A stretch of DNA of 64,000 nt from Peptoniphilus raoultii (lineage in GTDB: Bacteria; Bacillota; Clostridia; Tissierellales; Peptoniphilaceae). The notes beneath the pieces are model-generated. The model did no database searches, had not been told where the DNA came from, and was given only the letters and a program-made list of their open reading frames with translations. Location: NCBI RefSeq assembly GCF_900099555.1, contig NZ_FMWM01000002.1:878018-942017 (forward strand). The letters run 5' to 3'. This document shows positions 32,295 to 42,228 of the stretch, one piece after another. The position numbers were made by a program, and so were the translations under genes. Positions within the stretch are counted from its first letter, which is position 1; each line of letters begins with the position of its first letter.

Positions 32295-34049
32295 ATGAAA
32301 ATATTTAGAACAATTTATCAAACTTTAAAAAATGTCACAAGTTCTATTAAAAGATTTCCCGTAACTATGATTTCATCACTTTTGGCTAGTTTTTCCATGG
32401 CCAAGGCTTTAAATTTTAGATCAATTGATGAAGGACATGTAATTTATTCAAGATATGGGGCTTTATTTATTGCAGGAATTTTTATTTATACAGTAATTGC
32501 TTTGGGTCTTGAAGCTTTAATTGGACAAGTGGAAAATAAGGAGGCAAAAAGGGCATATTATTTAAGCACTTTTGTTGCCTACGCCCTTTCACTCCCATTA
32601 ATGTATGGTCTTTATGAAGTTATTTATTCTAAGGACTTGGGATTTTTTGCCTATGAAAATAAATATATTTATTTTGGCATGCTGGGAGTTTTTATTGTAA
32701 TGGCTTCTTATATTGCAAAACTTTCCTATCACAAAGACTATGTTTCCTACGTTTCAAAGATAATTGACTCCTTTATAATTGCTAATATATATTCAACTGT
32801 GGCCTTCATAGGAATAAGTGCCATAATTTTTGCCCTAAAATCACTTTTTAATATTTATTTTACCGATAATATATATATGAAAATATTTTATTTTCTATTT
32901 TTATGCTTTAATGTGGCAATTTTTCTGTCTAACTTTCCAAAGACGAGAGAATCTTTTAATGACAGTCAGTTTTCAAAGGCCACAAGAGTTTTAATGTTAT
33001 ATATTATTTTGCCTTTAATTTTAATTTATTCAGCAATTTTACTGATTTACTTTTTAAAAATTTTAATTATTTGGAAGCTTCCCAAGGGAACCATTGTCAA
33101 TTTAGTTTTGTGGTTTGCCATCTTCACAGTTTTTTACCAATTTTTTGCCCAAAAGCTGGAAGGAAAAGCCATTTTAAATTTTAGGAGATATTATCCTTAT
33201 GTTTTAATGCCCCTTCTTGCCATGATGTTCCTATCAATTATTATAAGAATTAGAGAATATGGCTTAACAGAAAATAGGTATTTTGTCATTGCAGGAGGCA
33301 CATGGGTTTTAATTTCCCAAATTTACTATCTAACCTACAGAAAAAATTCTAATATTTTTATACCAATAATTTTAAGCGGCGTAATTTTAATTTCCTGTTT
33401 AGGACCAATTTCATCCTATAGGCTTTCCTTTAAAAATCAAGCAAATAGGTTGGAAAGAGTTTTGACAAAAAATGGAATGCTTGAAAGCGGAAAAATAATT
33501 TCAAAGGATGATCTTTCAAAGGAAGATAGGGAAACAATAATTTCAACAATCTCCTACTTGAGAAATAATCACAGAGATAAGTCCTTGGATTATTTTTCCG
33601 AAGGTTCTTTGAAGGATTTAGAGCAAATGGAAAGTTCCTTAGGATTTGAACTAGACAACAATTATGAAACTAAGTACAATTTTTATTATTTAGACGAAAA
33701 TACACTTTTAGATATAGAAGGCTATGAAAAAATGACTGTCATTGATTCTTCGGCAAAAGAAAGTCAAATTTCAAACTACAAAATAAAATTCAACTCTAAG
33801 ACTATAGAAATTTTTGCCACGGAAGGGGAAGAAAAAACCCTCCTTCAAGAAATTGATTTAAAGGCTCTTGGTGATAAGCTTGAAACCCTTCAAAAGTCAA
33901 ATGGAACAATAAATCCAGATGACCTTTCAATTACTGGCGACTTTAAGGGCAGCAAATACAAGATAATTTTTAGAAATATTGATATGTATTATATGGAACA
34001 ATCAGATATCTTTATAAATTTCTATTTCTTATACAATAAAGAGGATTAA
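32295..34049 (+). CDS. DUF4153 membrane protein
   Basis: A 584-residue protein with about ten to eleven transmembrane segments in the first 380 residues and a soluble C-terminal part of about 200 residues. The stretch 'YYPYVLMPLLAMMFLSIIIRIREYGLTENRYFV' is the DUF4153 hallmark. GGAAGGAG precedes the ATG. The 146-residue gene follows 1 nt after the stop. DUF4153 proteins have no known biochemical role; some are stress- or envelope-linked. Confidence 0.85.
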   Translation: MKIFRTIYQTLKNVTSSIKRFPVTMISSLLASFSMAKALNFRSIDEGHVIYSRYGALFIAGIFIYTVIALGLEALIGQVENKEAKRAYYLSTFVAYALSLPLMYGLYEVIYSKDLGFFAYENKYIYFGMLGVFIVMASYIAKLSYHKDYVSYVSKIIDSFIIANIYSTVAFIGISAIIFALKSLFNIYFTDNIYMKIFYFLFLCFNVAIFLSNFPKTRESFNDSQFSKATRVLMLYIILPLILIYSAILLIYFLKILIIWKLPKGTIVNLVLWFAIFTVFYQFFAQKLEGKAILNFRRYYPYVLMPLLAMMFLSIIIRIREYGLTENRYFVIAGGTWVLISQIYYLTYRKNSNIFIPIILSGVILISCLGPISSYRLSFKNQANRLERVLTKNGMLESGKIISKDDLSKEDRETIISTISYLRNNHRDKSLDYFSEGSLKDLEQMESSLGFELDNNYETKYNFYYLDENTLLDIEGYEKMTVIDSSAKESQISNYKIKFNSKTIEIFATEGEEKTLLQEIDLKALGDKLETLQKSNGTINPDDLSITGDFKGSKYKIIFRNIDMYYMEQSDIFINFYFLYNKED

Positions 34050-34050
34050 A

Positions 34051-34491
34051 ATGTATTATTTAACTTTTGAAAATGAAATATTTTTTGATGGAAATTTAGA
34101 CATAAGTTTTTTAAAAGACCTTGTAAGGCTTTATCTTGGAAAGGCAGACTTTTTTGAAATAAGATCCCTTGAAGAAGATAAAATTGCAAGAGAATTTATT
34201 AAAAATTATGGAGCCTATGATGAAAATGAATCCTTTGAAGAAATTGGTTCAGGAATTATTGATGAGGATTTAAGAGATGGGCTTTTAAATATTTTATTGA
34301 AGGATAAACAAACATTAAATTTTTATAAACTAAGTCTTTTTAGGGAAAATATTTTAATTATGGAAATTTTAAATTATGGAGAAGAAGTTTCCATTTATAA
34401 TTTAAACGAGAAAGAAGTAGTAAATCTTGCAAATGAACTTGAAAGTCTTTATGGTTTAAAAGAAATTAATATTTCAAAAACTGATGATTAA
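34051..34491 (+). CDS. Acidic cytosolic protein of unknown function
   Basis: A 146-residue acidic protein starting 1 nt after the DUF4153 gene ('MYYLTFENEIFFDGNLDISFLKDLVRLYLGK'). No motif, signal or membrane segment. The alpha/beta pattern and coupling suggest it partners the membrane protein upstream. I do not recognise the family. Confidence 0.62.
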   Translation: MYYLTFENEIFFDGNLDISFLKDLVRLYLGKADFFEIRSLEEDKIAREFIKNYGAYDENESFEEIGSGIIDEDLRDGLLNILLKDKQTLNFYKLSLFRENILIMEILNYGEEVSIYNLNEKEVVNLANELESLYGLKEINISKTDD

Positions 34492-34513
34492 AAAATTAAT
34501 AATTATTTTTTTT

Positions 34514-34570
34514 GAGGGCTGTCTTAATAAATTGAGCTTTAGTGAAATTTATGTAAGGCTGTCCTCTTTT
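34514..34570 (+). repeat. Intergenic repeat with two GGCTGTC units in an imperfect hairpin
   Basis: GAGGGCTGTCTTA-ATAAATT and AATTTAT-GTAAGGCTGTCCTC pair over most of their length, with GGCTGTC in direct order in both arms. T-run after it. May end the DUF4153 transcript. Same family as 19288. Confidence 0.65.
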
Positions 34571-34577
34571 GTTTAAT

Positions 34578-34606
34578 TTGGTTTTATTTTAAAAATAAAT
34601 TATAAT
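34578..34606 (+). promoter_or_regulatory. Promoter of the type III R-M operon
   Basis: TTGGTT (34578-34583), 17-bp spacer, TATAAT (34601-34606), about 50 nt before the mod start. Confidence 0.65.
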
Positions 34607-34660
34607 AGTTTTTATACAGTAATAATAAATAAAGTAATAAAAAATTATGGAGTAGTATAA

Positions 34661-36586
34661 ATGAAAGAAAATATTTTTGAAAAAGTTGCTAAATTATTAA
34701 AAAGTCAAGAAAAATACATATCAGAAGATGGGGAGCTTTTAAAGGCAAAAGTTTATTCAGATATTATGACAATGGATAAAGATTTGATAAGGCTTTTATT
34801 ATCAGATGAAGAGATTAAAGATACATTTTTTGTAAGAGTGGAAGATACCCTTGTTTTTGACAAGCAAAAATTTGCTTGGCTAATTGATTCAAAAGAGTTT
34901 CTCCCTGATTCCTATACCGCTTATACAAATAAAATAGGACTTACAAGCGGTGGAGATTTTATTTCAAGTAAAAATGACATTGTTTTAGATTTTCCATACA
35001 AAGACTGTGTGCTTCAAGGAGGACAAGACAAGGATGACCAAAAAAGAGAAGAGATTTTTTACAATGAAATCTTAGCATCAGATGAAATAAGAAGAATGCT
35101 AGACCCAAAAGTCTTCACAAATGCAAAAAGATATAAAAAAGACGGATTTGAAGAAAATATAACTTTTAATGAAGATGATAATTTAATTATAAAGGGAAAT
35201 AATTTAATCGCCTTAACAAGCATTCTTAAAAGGTATGAGAGCAAAGTTAAGTGCATCTATATCGATCCTCCCTATAATACAGGTAGCGACTCTTTTAATT
35301 ATAACGACTCTTTCAACCACTCTAGCTGGCTTACATTTATGAAAAACAGACTTGAAATTGCAAAAAAATTACTAAAAGATGATGGAGTAATTTTTGTGCA
35401 ATGTGATGATAACGAACAAGCATATTTAAAGGTGTTAATGGATGAAGTTTTTGGAAATAGTCAATTTATTGAAACTATAACAGTTGTAAATAATCCTAGA
35501 GGCAGAGATTATGGTGGAATTGCAAATATGCATGAGTTCATACATGTATATTCAAAATTAAGGGAAAATATTAATTTATATAAAATTGCTAATCCTGAAA
35601 AAATCTTTCCTTTTGAAGATAGCGTAAGTGGTTATGAAGTTAGAGAACTTAGAAATAGAAATACAGCTTTTCATATAGGAAATAGGCCTAATTTATGTTA
35701 TCCATTTTATATAAACCCTAATCAAGAAGTAGATAACGGATTTCTAAAATTATCACTTGTTCCAAAAGAAGGATATATAGAAGTAATGCCAGCAAAATCA
35801 ATGGGGATTCAAACTGTATGGAGATGGGGAAAAGAAAAATCAGAAGAAAATTTAAATATTAATATAGTTGGTAAAGCTATGAAAGAAAATGATAGATATA
35901 TGATAGTAGAAAAATATCGTGATAATACTCAAATGTCAAGATCTGTGTGGTGGGATAAAGAAGTAAATTCAGAAAGAGGAACGGTTCATCTTAGAGAACT
36001 ATTTGGGAAAAAAGTATTTAACTTCCCAAAACCAGAGGAACTTTTAAAGAGAATTATTCAAATAGGAACAAAAGAAGGTGATCTAATCCTAGATTATCAT
36101 GTAGGCAGTGGTACAACAGCAGCTGTTGCCCACAAGATGGGTCGCAGTTATATTGGTATTGAACAAATGGACTACATTAAGGATATTACAGTTGAAAGAC
36201 TTAAAAAAGTTCTTGACGGCGAACAAGGTGGCATTTCAAAATCTGTTAACTGGCAAGGTGGCGGTTCTTTTGTTTACTGTGAGCTAAAAGAAAATGCTAA
36301 TGAACTTATAAAGCTTATTCAAAATGCAAATGAAATCACGATAGAAGATATAAAAACAAAAATTTACAAGGACGACCGTATAATACCTTATGTCATGACA
36401 CAAGAGCTTGAAGAAGTGGATAGTGATTTTGAAAACTTATCACTTGAAGATAAGAAAAAAGCTCTTATTAAATTAATCGATAAAAATAAACTCTATGTAA
36501 ATTATTCAGACATTGATAATGAAGATTACAAGATAAGTGAAGATGAAAAGAAATTTACAAGGTCTTTTTATGAGGTGCATGATTAA
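34661..36586 (+). CDS. Type III restriction-modification DNA methyltransferase (Mod)
   Basis: Adenine-N6 methyltransferase of 641 residues that both protects DNA and gives target specificity to the Res partner. Motif IV D202-P-P-Y205 ('IYIDPPYNTGSDSFNYNDSFNHSSW') precedes motif I ('DYHVGSGTTAAVAHKMGRSYIGIEQ'), the beta-class order of Mod proteins. The middle (about 260-440) is the variable target-recognition region. The stop overlaps the Res start (TAATG). No simple-sequence tract that could cause phase switching is seen in or just before the gene. Recognition site unknown. Confidence 0.94.
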   Translation: MKENIFEKVAKLLKSQEKYISEDGELLKAKVYSDIMTMDKDLIRLLLSDEEIKDTFFVRVEDTLVFDKQKFAWLIDSKEFLPDSYTAYTNKIGLTSGGDFISSKNDIVLDFPYKDCVLQGGQDKDDQKREEIFYNEILASDEIRRMLDPKVFTNAKRYKKDGFEENITFNEDDNLIIKGNNLIALTSILKRYESKVKCIYIDPPYNTGSDSFNYNDSFNHSSWLTFMKNRLEIAKKLLKDDGVIFVQCDDNEQAYLKVLMDEVFGNSQFIETITVVNNPRGRDYGGIANMHEFIHVYSKLRENINLYKIANPEKIFPFEDSVSGYEVRELRNRNTAFHIGNRPNLCYPFYINPNQEVDNGFLKLSLVPKEGYIEVMPAKSMGIQTVWRWGKEKSEENLNINIVGKAMKENDRYMIVEKYRDNTQMSRSVWWDKEVNSERGTVHLRELFGKKVFNFPKPEELLKRIIQIGTKEGDLILDYHVGSGTTAAVAHKMGRSYIGIEQMDYIKDITVERLKKVLDGEQGGISKSVNWQGGGSFVYCELKENANELIKLIQNANEITIEDIKTKIYKDDRIIPYVMTQELEEVDSDFENLSLEDKKKALIKLIDKNKLYVNYSDIDNEDYKISEDEKKFTRSFYEVHD

Positions 36587-39210
36587 TGGATAAGTTTTTG
36601 TATGAGGATTTAGATTCTATAAATAAATTTGGTCTTTTAAAAGATTTGCCAGAATTTATAGAAAAAGCTTTAGCTGATAAGATTGTTTTAAGAGAATATC
36701 AAAAAGATGCTTTAAAATATTTTATAACTTATCTAGAAAATGATGAACTTTCAAAAAACAAGCAAATACACACGCTTTTTCACATGGCAACGGGATCTGG
36801 TAAAACTGTCATAATGGCGGGTCTTATCCTATATTTATATATAAGAGGATACAAAAATTTTCTATTTTTTGTAAATCAAACAAATATTTTAGAAAAAACG
36901 AAAGAAAACTTTTTAAATAATCTTTCCGGCAAATATTTATTTAAGGACCTTATAGAGTATTTAGGCGAAAAAGTAAAGATTAATGAAGTGGATAACTTTA
37001 TGGGCTTAGACAAATCTTCAAATGATATTAATATTTACTTTACAACAACTCAAAAGCTCCACATGGATTTAGTTACGCCTAAAGAGAACTCCATAAGTTA
37101 TAGAGATTTTGAAGACAAAAAGATAGTATTTATTTCTGATGAGTCCCACCATGTTAATTCAAATACTAAAAAATTAACAAAAGATGAAGAGGCAGATAAA
37201 AATTCTTGGGAGTATTCTGTTATGAGTGCTTTTGCAAGAAATAAAGATCACATTATGCTTGAATTTACGGCGACGGCGGATCTTAAAGATAAGAATGTAA
37301 AAGCAAAGTATATGGATAAGATTATTTACAATTATCCCCTACTTAATTTCCGTAAAAGTGGTTACACAAAAGACTTTCAAAACTTTGCTACTAACTCTAA
37401 CTTGTGGGAAAGAGCCTTAATGGCTATTATCATGAGCGAATATAGGAAATATCTTTTTAGTGATGCTCATGTAAATATAAAGCCTGTCGTATTATTTAAA
37501 TCGCAAAAAATTAAGGAATCGGAAAGTTTTTATGACGAGTTTTTTAAAAAAATAAAGAATTTAACTATAGGTGATATTAATAAGTTATATAATTCAGAAA
37601 TTAAAGAATTAGATGATGCACTTGATTATTTTAAAGTAAAAGATTCTTCATTTATGCTTTTAATTAACTCTCTTAAAGACAGCTTTTCAGAAGAAAAAGC
37701 CATTATTATGAATGGAGCAAGCGATAATACAAAAGATCAGCAACTTCAAATAAATTCACTTGAAGATAAGGATAATCCAATCCGTTTTATATTTGCAGTA
37801 GATATGCTTAATGAAGGTTGGGATGTTTTAAATTTATTTGATATTGTTAGGCTTTATGATACACGTCAAGGTTCTGGTAAGGCGGGTAAAATTGGGTCTT
37901 ACACTATAAAAGAAGCACAGCTTATTGGTCGTGGTGCTAGATATTGCCCATTCAAAGTTGAAGAAACTCAGGAAAAGTATAAAAGAAAGTATGATTTTGA
38001 TTTAGATAATCCTAATAGAATACTTGAAACTATGTATTTTCATTCAAGAGATGATTCACGATATATTGCAGAATTAAGAGCAGCATTAATTGAAACGGGC
38101 ATGGAAGATAAGGAGCCTGTAAAATTAACTTATGAACTTAAAGATTCTTTTAAAGAGTCTGATATCTATAAAAAGGGATATGTATTTTCTAACAAAAGAG
38201 TTTTAAAAGACAGGTCAAACGTTAGAGAACTTGAAGGAAGCAAAAAAAACACTCTGCATTCTTATACTGTAAGAGATGCTAAAGGTCATATTAATATTTT
38301 GTTTGGGGATGATGAAAATTTTTTAGCATCTGAAAAAGATATATTCACAAAAAGCATTAAGTTTAAGGATATTGATTATAATATTTTGCTAGGTGCAGCA
38401 GAAAGTTATAGCGAACTAAAATTTTCTGTTCTTAAGGAAAAATATCCCCATCTTAAAAGTATGAGGGAATTTTTAACAAGTGATAAATTTCTTGGAGAAA
38501 ACACATTAGAAGTTTCATACAGTAGCAAAAAAATAAATGGGAAAGATATTTTTAATGGACTTATCCGTGCTTTTAATAATATTTCATCATATATTTTAAG
38601 CTTAAAACCTGAATATGAAGGCTCAAAAACTTTTTATCCTAAAAAATTATCTGAAGTTATAAAAAATAAGTCTATTTATATATCAAGTGTAGATGAAAAT
38701 GGTGGTCTTGGTAAATCTCAAAATGATAACCCAAATAAGAATTATCAACTAAGTTTATTTTATATGGATTGGTATGTTTTTAACGATAATTATGGTACGA
38801 GCGAAGAAAAACTTTTTATACAATATTTTAACAGAGAAATAAAACCAAAACTTGAAGAAAGAGGTCTTAAATTTTTTCTTGTAAGAAATGAAAGAATACC
38901 AGATCTCGCCATATATTCCTTTGCAGATGGAGAAAGATTTGAACCTGACTTTTTACTTTTTGTTGAAAAAGAAAAAATAGATAAAAATTCGAGTTTTCAA
39001 GTTTATATAGAACCTAAAGGGGAGCACTTACTAGAAAAAGATGAGTGGAAAGAAAAGTTTTTGTTAGAGATAGAAGAAAAGCATGAAATTAAAAATACAA
39101 CAATAACTGCAAATAAGGACTATATTATTTTAGGATTACCTTTATTTAATGAAAAAGAAAGAAAAAACATATTTGATAAAAATATTGTCAAGTGGATAGA
39201 AAGTGTTTAG
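36586..39210 (+). CDS. Type III restriction enzyme Res subunit
   Basis: An 874-residue helicase-nuclease. The ATP-binding loop A68-T-G-S-G-K-T74, D186-E-S-H-H190 (Walker B), 'DMLNEGWDVLNLFDIVRL' and 'LIGRGARYCPF' are superfamily 2 motifs. The C-terminal 'EPDFLLFVE' with a later 'YIEPKG' is the PD-(D/E)xK nuclease site. It forms a complex with Mod from the overlapping upstream gene. Both genes look intact, so the system is probably active. A strong terminator follows. Confidence 0.94.
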   Translation: MDKFLYEDLDSINKFGLLKDLPEFIEKALADKIVLREYQKDALKYFITYLENDELSKNKQIHTLFHMATGSGKTVIMAGLILYLYIRGYKNFLFFVNQTNILEKTKENFLNNLSGKYLFKDLIEYLGEKVKINEVDNFMGLDKSSNDINIYFTTTQKLHMDLVTPKENSISYRDFEDKKIVFISDESHHVNSNTKKLTKDEEADKNSWEYSVMSAFARNKDHIMLEFTATADLKDKNVKAKYMDKIIYNYPLLNFRKSGYTKDFQNFATNSNLWERALMAIIMSEYRKYLFSDAHVNIKPVVLFKSQKIKESESFYDEFFKKIKNLTIGDINKLYNSEIKELDDALDYFKVKDSSFMLLINSLKDSFSEEKAIIMNGASDNTKDQQLQINSLEDKDNPIRFIFAVDMLNEGWDVLNLFDIVRLYDTRQGSGKAGKIGSYTIKEAQLIGRGARYCPFKVEETQEKYKRKYDFDLDNPNRILETMYFHSRDDSRYIAELRAALIETGMEDKEPVKLTYELKDSFKESDIYKKGYVFSNKRVLKDRSNVRELEGSKKNTLHSYTVRDAKGHINILFGDDENFLASEKDIFTKSIKFKDIDYNILLGAAESYSELKFSVLKEKYPHLKSMREFLTSDKFLGENTLEVSYSSKKINGKDIFNGLIRAFNNISSYILSLKPEYEGSKTFYPKKLSEVIKNKSIYISSVDENGGLGKSQNDNPNKNYQLSLFYMDWYVFNDNYGTSEEKLFIQYFNREIKPKLEERGLKFFLVRNERIPDLAIYSFADGERFEPDFLLFVEKEKIDKNSSFQVYIEPKGEHLLEKDEWKEKFLLEIEEKHEIKNTTITANKDYIILGLPLFNEKERKNIFDKNIVKWIESV

Positions 39211-39229
39211 ATACTTTGTTTTGAAATTT

Positions 39230-39260
39230 ACAGCTTAAAAATTTTAAGCTGTATTTTTTT
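39230..39260 (+). terminator. Terminator of the type III R-M operon
   Basis: ACAGCTTAAA and TTTAAGCTGT form a 10-bp perfect stem with a short loop, then a T-run. Confidence 0.88.
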
Positions 39261-39301
39261 GCCTCTTTTTAAAATTAATAGATTGTAATTTTTAAAAAGT
39301 A

Positions 39302-39330
39302 TTGACATAGTTAAAAAAACTATGTAAACT
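39302..39330 (+). promoter_or_regulatory. Promoter of the fatty-acid operon with palindromic operator
   Basis: TTGACA (39302-39307), 17-bp spacer, TAAACT (39325-39330). An 8-bp inverted repeat ACATAGTT-n5-AACTATGT overlaps the -35 box and fills the spacer (about 39305-39325). Such a palindrome would let a repressor block RNA polymerase. The binding protein is not encoded here; FabT-like or FapR-like regulators are candidates. Confidence 0.75.
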
Positions 39331-39370
39331 ATTCAATGAAATTAAAACATGAAATTAAAGGAGAAGAAAA

Positions 39371-39607
39371 ATGACATTTGAAAAAATTAAAGATATTATT
39401 GTAGAAAATTTAGGTGTGAGCCCAGAAGAAGTTAAGTTGGAAGCAAGCCTTGCAGATGATTTGGGAGCTGATTCTCTTGATGCAGTTGAAATTTCCATGG
39501 CTGTGGAAGAAGAATTTAGTATTTCTATTCCTGATGAAGAATTAGAAAAATTTAAAAGTGTTAAAGATCTTGTAGATTTTGTTGAAAAAGAAAAAGACAA
39601 TGACTGA
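39371..39607 (+). CDS. acpP: Acyl carrier protein
   Basis: Carries growing acyl chains in fatty-acid synthesis, 78 residues. '[19 protein letters not shown]' has the phosphopantetheine serine at S35. AAAGGAGA lies 6 nt before the ATG. First gene of the twelve-gene fatty-acid operon; the stop overlaps accB by 8 nt. Confidence 0.96.
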   Translation: MTFEKIKDIIVENLGVSPEEVKLEASLADDLGADSLDAVEISMAVEEEFSISIPDEELEKFKSVKDLVDFVEKEKDND

Positions 39608-40025
39608 TTTTGAAAGTATTTTTGATAAATTTGTAAATTCAAATCTTGGAAAAATTAAATTTAAAAATAAGGATTTTGAAGTGGAAATGGAAAAGGCCTT
39701 TGCTCAAAATGGGGAAAGTTTTTTTGAAAGTTCAATTTCCCAAAATGAAGGATTTGAAAAAATTACTAGGGAAGAAAAAAGTAATTTTGAAGAAATTAAA
39801 TCGCCAATTGTAGGCATAATTTATTTTGCATCTTCACCTGACGAAGCTAATTTTGTAGCGGCAGGCTCAAGGGTTAAAAAGGGAGATGTGCTTTGTATTT
39901 TAGAGGCAATGAAAGTTTTTAATGAACTTAAGGCTCCCTTTGACGGCTTCATTAGAAAAATTAATTTTAAAAATGAAGACCTTGTTGGCGAGGGTGATGT
40001 GATTTTTGAGATGGAAAAATGTTAA
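39600..40025 (+). CDS. accB: Acetyl-CoA carboxylase biotin carboxyl carrier protein
   Basis: Biotinylated subunit of acetyl-CoA carboxylase, 141 residues from the chosen start. The C-terminal domain ('[17 protein letters not shown]', '[19 protein letters not shown]') has the biotin Lys in E-A-M-K. The ATG at 39600 lies within the acpP end (ATGACTGA) and fits coupled translation; an ATG 21 nt upstream would only add a Lys-rich stretch read through the acpP gene. The N-terminal part and linker are short. Confidence 0.93.
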   Translation: MTDFESIFDKFVNSNLGKIKFKNKDFEVEMEKAFAQNGESFFESSISQNEGFEKITREEKSNFEEIKSPIVGIIYFASSPDEANFVAAGSRVKKGDVLCILEAMKVFNELKAPFDGFIRKINFKNEDLVGEGDVIFEMEKC

Positions 40026-41413
40026 AGAGAATTTTAATTGCAAATAGGGGAGAAATTGCCCTAAGAATTTTAAGGTCTGCTAGGGAACTGGGAATAGAAA
40101 CTGTTGCAGTTTTTTCTGAGGCGGATAGGGAATCTCTTGACGTTAAATTTGCGGATAGGGCAGTTTGCATAGGAAGAGCTCCTGCCCAAAAATCTTATTT
40201 AAATATAGACAAATTAATAACTGTTGCCAGGGCCTTAAATTGTGACGGAGTCCATCCAGGCTATGGCTTTTTATCTGAATCCTATGAATTTGCCCTTGCC
40301 CTTGAAGGGGAAGGCATAAAATTTATTGGCCCTGATCCTGAAACAATAAAAAATATGGGCAATAAGTCCTATGCTATAGCAAGTGTAAAAAAATTAAAAG
40401 TTCCAACTGTGCCAGGTTCTGACGGAAATGTAAAAAATGTGGACGAGGCCCTAAAAATTGCAGAAAAAATTGGTTACCCCGTTTTATTAAAGGCTGCAGT
40501 TGGTGGCGGTGGCAAGGGGATTAGAAAAGTTTCTTCAAGGGAAGAAATGCAAAACCTTTTTAAAATTGTTAAGCTCGAAGCTGGGTCATCTTTTAAGGAT
40601 GATTCTATTTATTTGGAAAAATTCATTGAAAATCCAAGGCATATTGAAGTTCAAATTTTGGCAGATGACTTTGGAAATGTAATCGCCCTTCCAGAAAGAA
40701 ACTGTTCAATTCAAAGAGAAAATCAAAAGATGATTGAAGAATCACCAGCCCCTAACATTTCAAATGAACTTGGGGAAAAATTAAAAAAAGCTGCCATAAA
40801 TGCTGCCAAGGCCTGTAAGTATAAAAATGCAGGGACTGTTGAATTTTTAGTAGATAGGGACGAAAATTTTTATTTTATTGAAATGAACACAAGAATTCAG
40901 GTTGAGCATCCCGTAAGTGAAATGGTCACAGGTATTGACCTTATAAAAGAGCAGTTAAAAATTGCAGCTGGTCTTAAATTAAAAATAAAAAATGAGGACA
41001 TAAAAATTCATGGTCATGCCATTGAAGCGAGAATAATTGCCAAAGATCCCTTTAATAATTTTAAGGCTTCAAGTGGAAGTCTTGAATTTTTTCACGGGCC
41101 TTCTGGCATGGACACAAGATTTGACTCTGATCTATATCAAGGTTTAAATATTAGTCCCTTTTATGATTCTATGATTGGGAAATTAATTGTAATGGATAAA
41201 ACCAGGTCCCTTGCTATAAAAAAACTTAGGAGAGCCTTAGAGGAACTTGTCATTACGGGAGTTCAAACTAATTTATGGTATGTTTACACAATTTGCTATA
41301 TTTATGAATTTTTAAGGGGAAATTACACCACCAATTTTCTTTTTGAAAATGAAAAAGAAATATTAAAAATAATGGGAGAATTTCATGACAAATATTTGGA
41401 AAGACAGGACTAG
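40019..41413 (+). CDS. accC: Acetyl-CoA carboxylase biotin carboxylase subunit
   Basis: ATP-grasp enzyme carboxylating biotin on AccB; 464 residues. 'ILIANRGEIALRILRSARELGI', 'GYGFLSE', 'AAVGGGGKGIR', 'YIEKFIENPRHIEVQ'-type segment, 'ERNCSIQRENQKMIEE' and 'FIEMNTRIQVEHPVSEMVTG' are all canonical. It overlaps accB by 7 nt and accD by 29 nt. The sequence after about residue 445 is lightly extended compared with the usual 445-450. Confidence 0.96.
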   Translation: MLKRILIANRGEIALRILRSARELGIETVAVFSEADRESLDVKFADRAVCIGRAPAQKSYLNIDKLITVARALNCDGVHPGYGFLSESYEFALALEGEGIKFIGPDPETIKNMGNKSYAIASVKKLKVPTVPGSDGNVKNVDEALKIAEKIGYPVLLKAAVGGGGKGIRKVSSREEMQNLFKIVKLEAGSSFKDDSIYLEKFIENPRHIEVQILADDFGNVIALPERNCSIQRENQKMIEESPAPNISNELGEKLKKAAINAAKACKYKNAGTVEFLVDRDENFYFIEMNTRIQVEHPVSEMVTGIDLIKEQLKIAAGLKLKIKNEDIKIHGHAIEARIIAKDPFNNFKASSGSLEFFHGPSGMDTRFDSDLYQGLNISPFYDSMIGKLIVMDKTRSLAIKKLRRALEELVITGVQTNLWYVYTICYIYEFLRGNYTTNFLFENEKEILKIMGEFHDKYLERQD

Positions 41414-42227
41414 GCTTTTAAAGGATATTAGGGAGGGGAGAAACCTTTCTAAAATAAAGGCCAAATATAAAAAATTAAAAAAATGTCCAGCTTGTGGAAG
41501 GCATATAGGAATTGAAGAGCTTTGCAAAAATTCTTATATCTGCTCCTGTGGTCATTATTTTCCTATGCCTGCCAAAAAGAGGTTAGATAATATTTTAGAT
41601 TCAGAATATGAAATTATAGAAAAGGAAATGCCCTTTGAAAATCCTTTGGACTTTCCTGATTATGACAGAAAATTTTTAAAGGCCCATATGGAAACTGGCT
41701 TAAATGAGGCCCTAATTATTGCAAGAGGAAAAATTGAAGGTCATAGCTGTATAATTTTTGTTATGGAAAGTGAGTTTTTTATGGGGTCTATGGGAAAGAA
41801 CACAGGAAGATTAATAAAAAGTGCAATTGAACTTTCCGGGGAAGAAAAACTACCTCTCATTTCCTTTGCTGTAAGCGGAGGAGCCAGAATGCAGGAAGGA
41901 ATTTTTTCCCTTATGCAAATGGCAAACACAGTAAATTCTCTTTATAAATTTTTAAAAGATGGCCTTTATATATCAATTTTAACAAATCCAACAATGGGCG
42001 GAGTTTCTGCTTCTTTTGCAAGTTTAGGTGACATTATTCTCGCAGAAAAGGGAGCAAGAATTGGTTTTTCAGGACCAAGGGTCATTGAAAAGACTTTAAA
42101 TGTAACTTTGCCTAAAAATTTTCAAAGTCCTAAGGAAGTTTTGGATTTTGGATTTTTAGATGATATTCTTGAAAGAAATAATTTCAGACCCTATTTAGCT
42201 AGGCTTTTGGATTTTTATGAGGTTTAA
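41385..42227 (+). CDS. accD: Acetyl-CoA carboxylase carboxyltransferase subunit beta
   Basis: Transfers CO2 from biotin to acetyl-CoA with AccA; 280 residues. The N-terminal zinc ribbon is C-P-A-C at about 34-37 and C-S-C-G-H further on. The crotonase-like core shows 'FAVSGGARMQEGIFSLMQMA' and 'ILTNPTMGGVSASFASLGD'. The start lies inside accC with GGGAGAA upstream; the stop falls 1 nt before the chosen accA start. Confidence 0.94.
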   Translation: MTNIWKDRTRLLKDIREGRNLSKIKAKYKKLKKCPACGRHIGIEELCKNSYICSCGHYFPMPAKKRLDNILDSEYEIIEKEMPFENPLDFPDYDRKFLKAHMETGLNEALIIARGKIEGHSCIIFVMESEFFMGSMGKNTGRLIKSAIELSGEEKLPLISFAVSGGARMQEGIFSLMQMANTVNSLYKFLKDGLYISILTNPTMGGVSASFASLGDIILAEKGARIGFSGPRVIEKTLNVTLPKNFQSPKEVLDFGFLDDILERNNFRPYLARLLDFYEV

Positions 42228-42228
42228 G

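Noticed and set aside
34661-36586. Phase-variable type III methyltransferase
   Set aside because: No simple-sequence tract was found in or just upstream of the gene.
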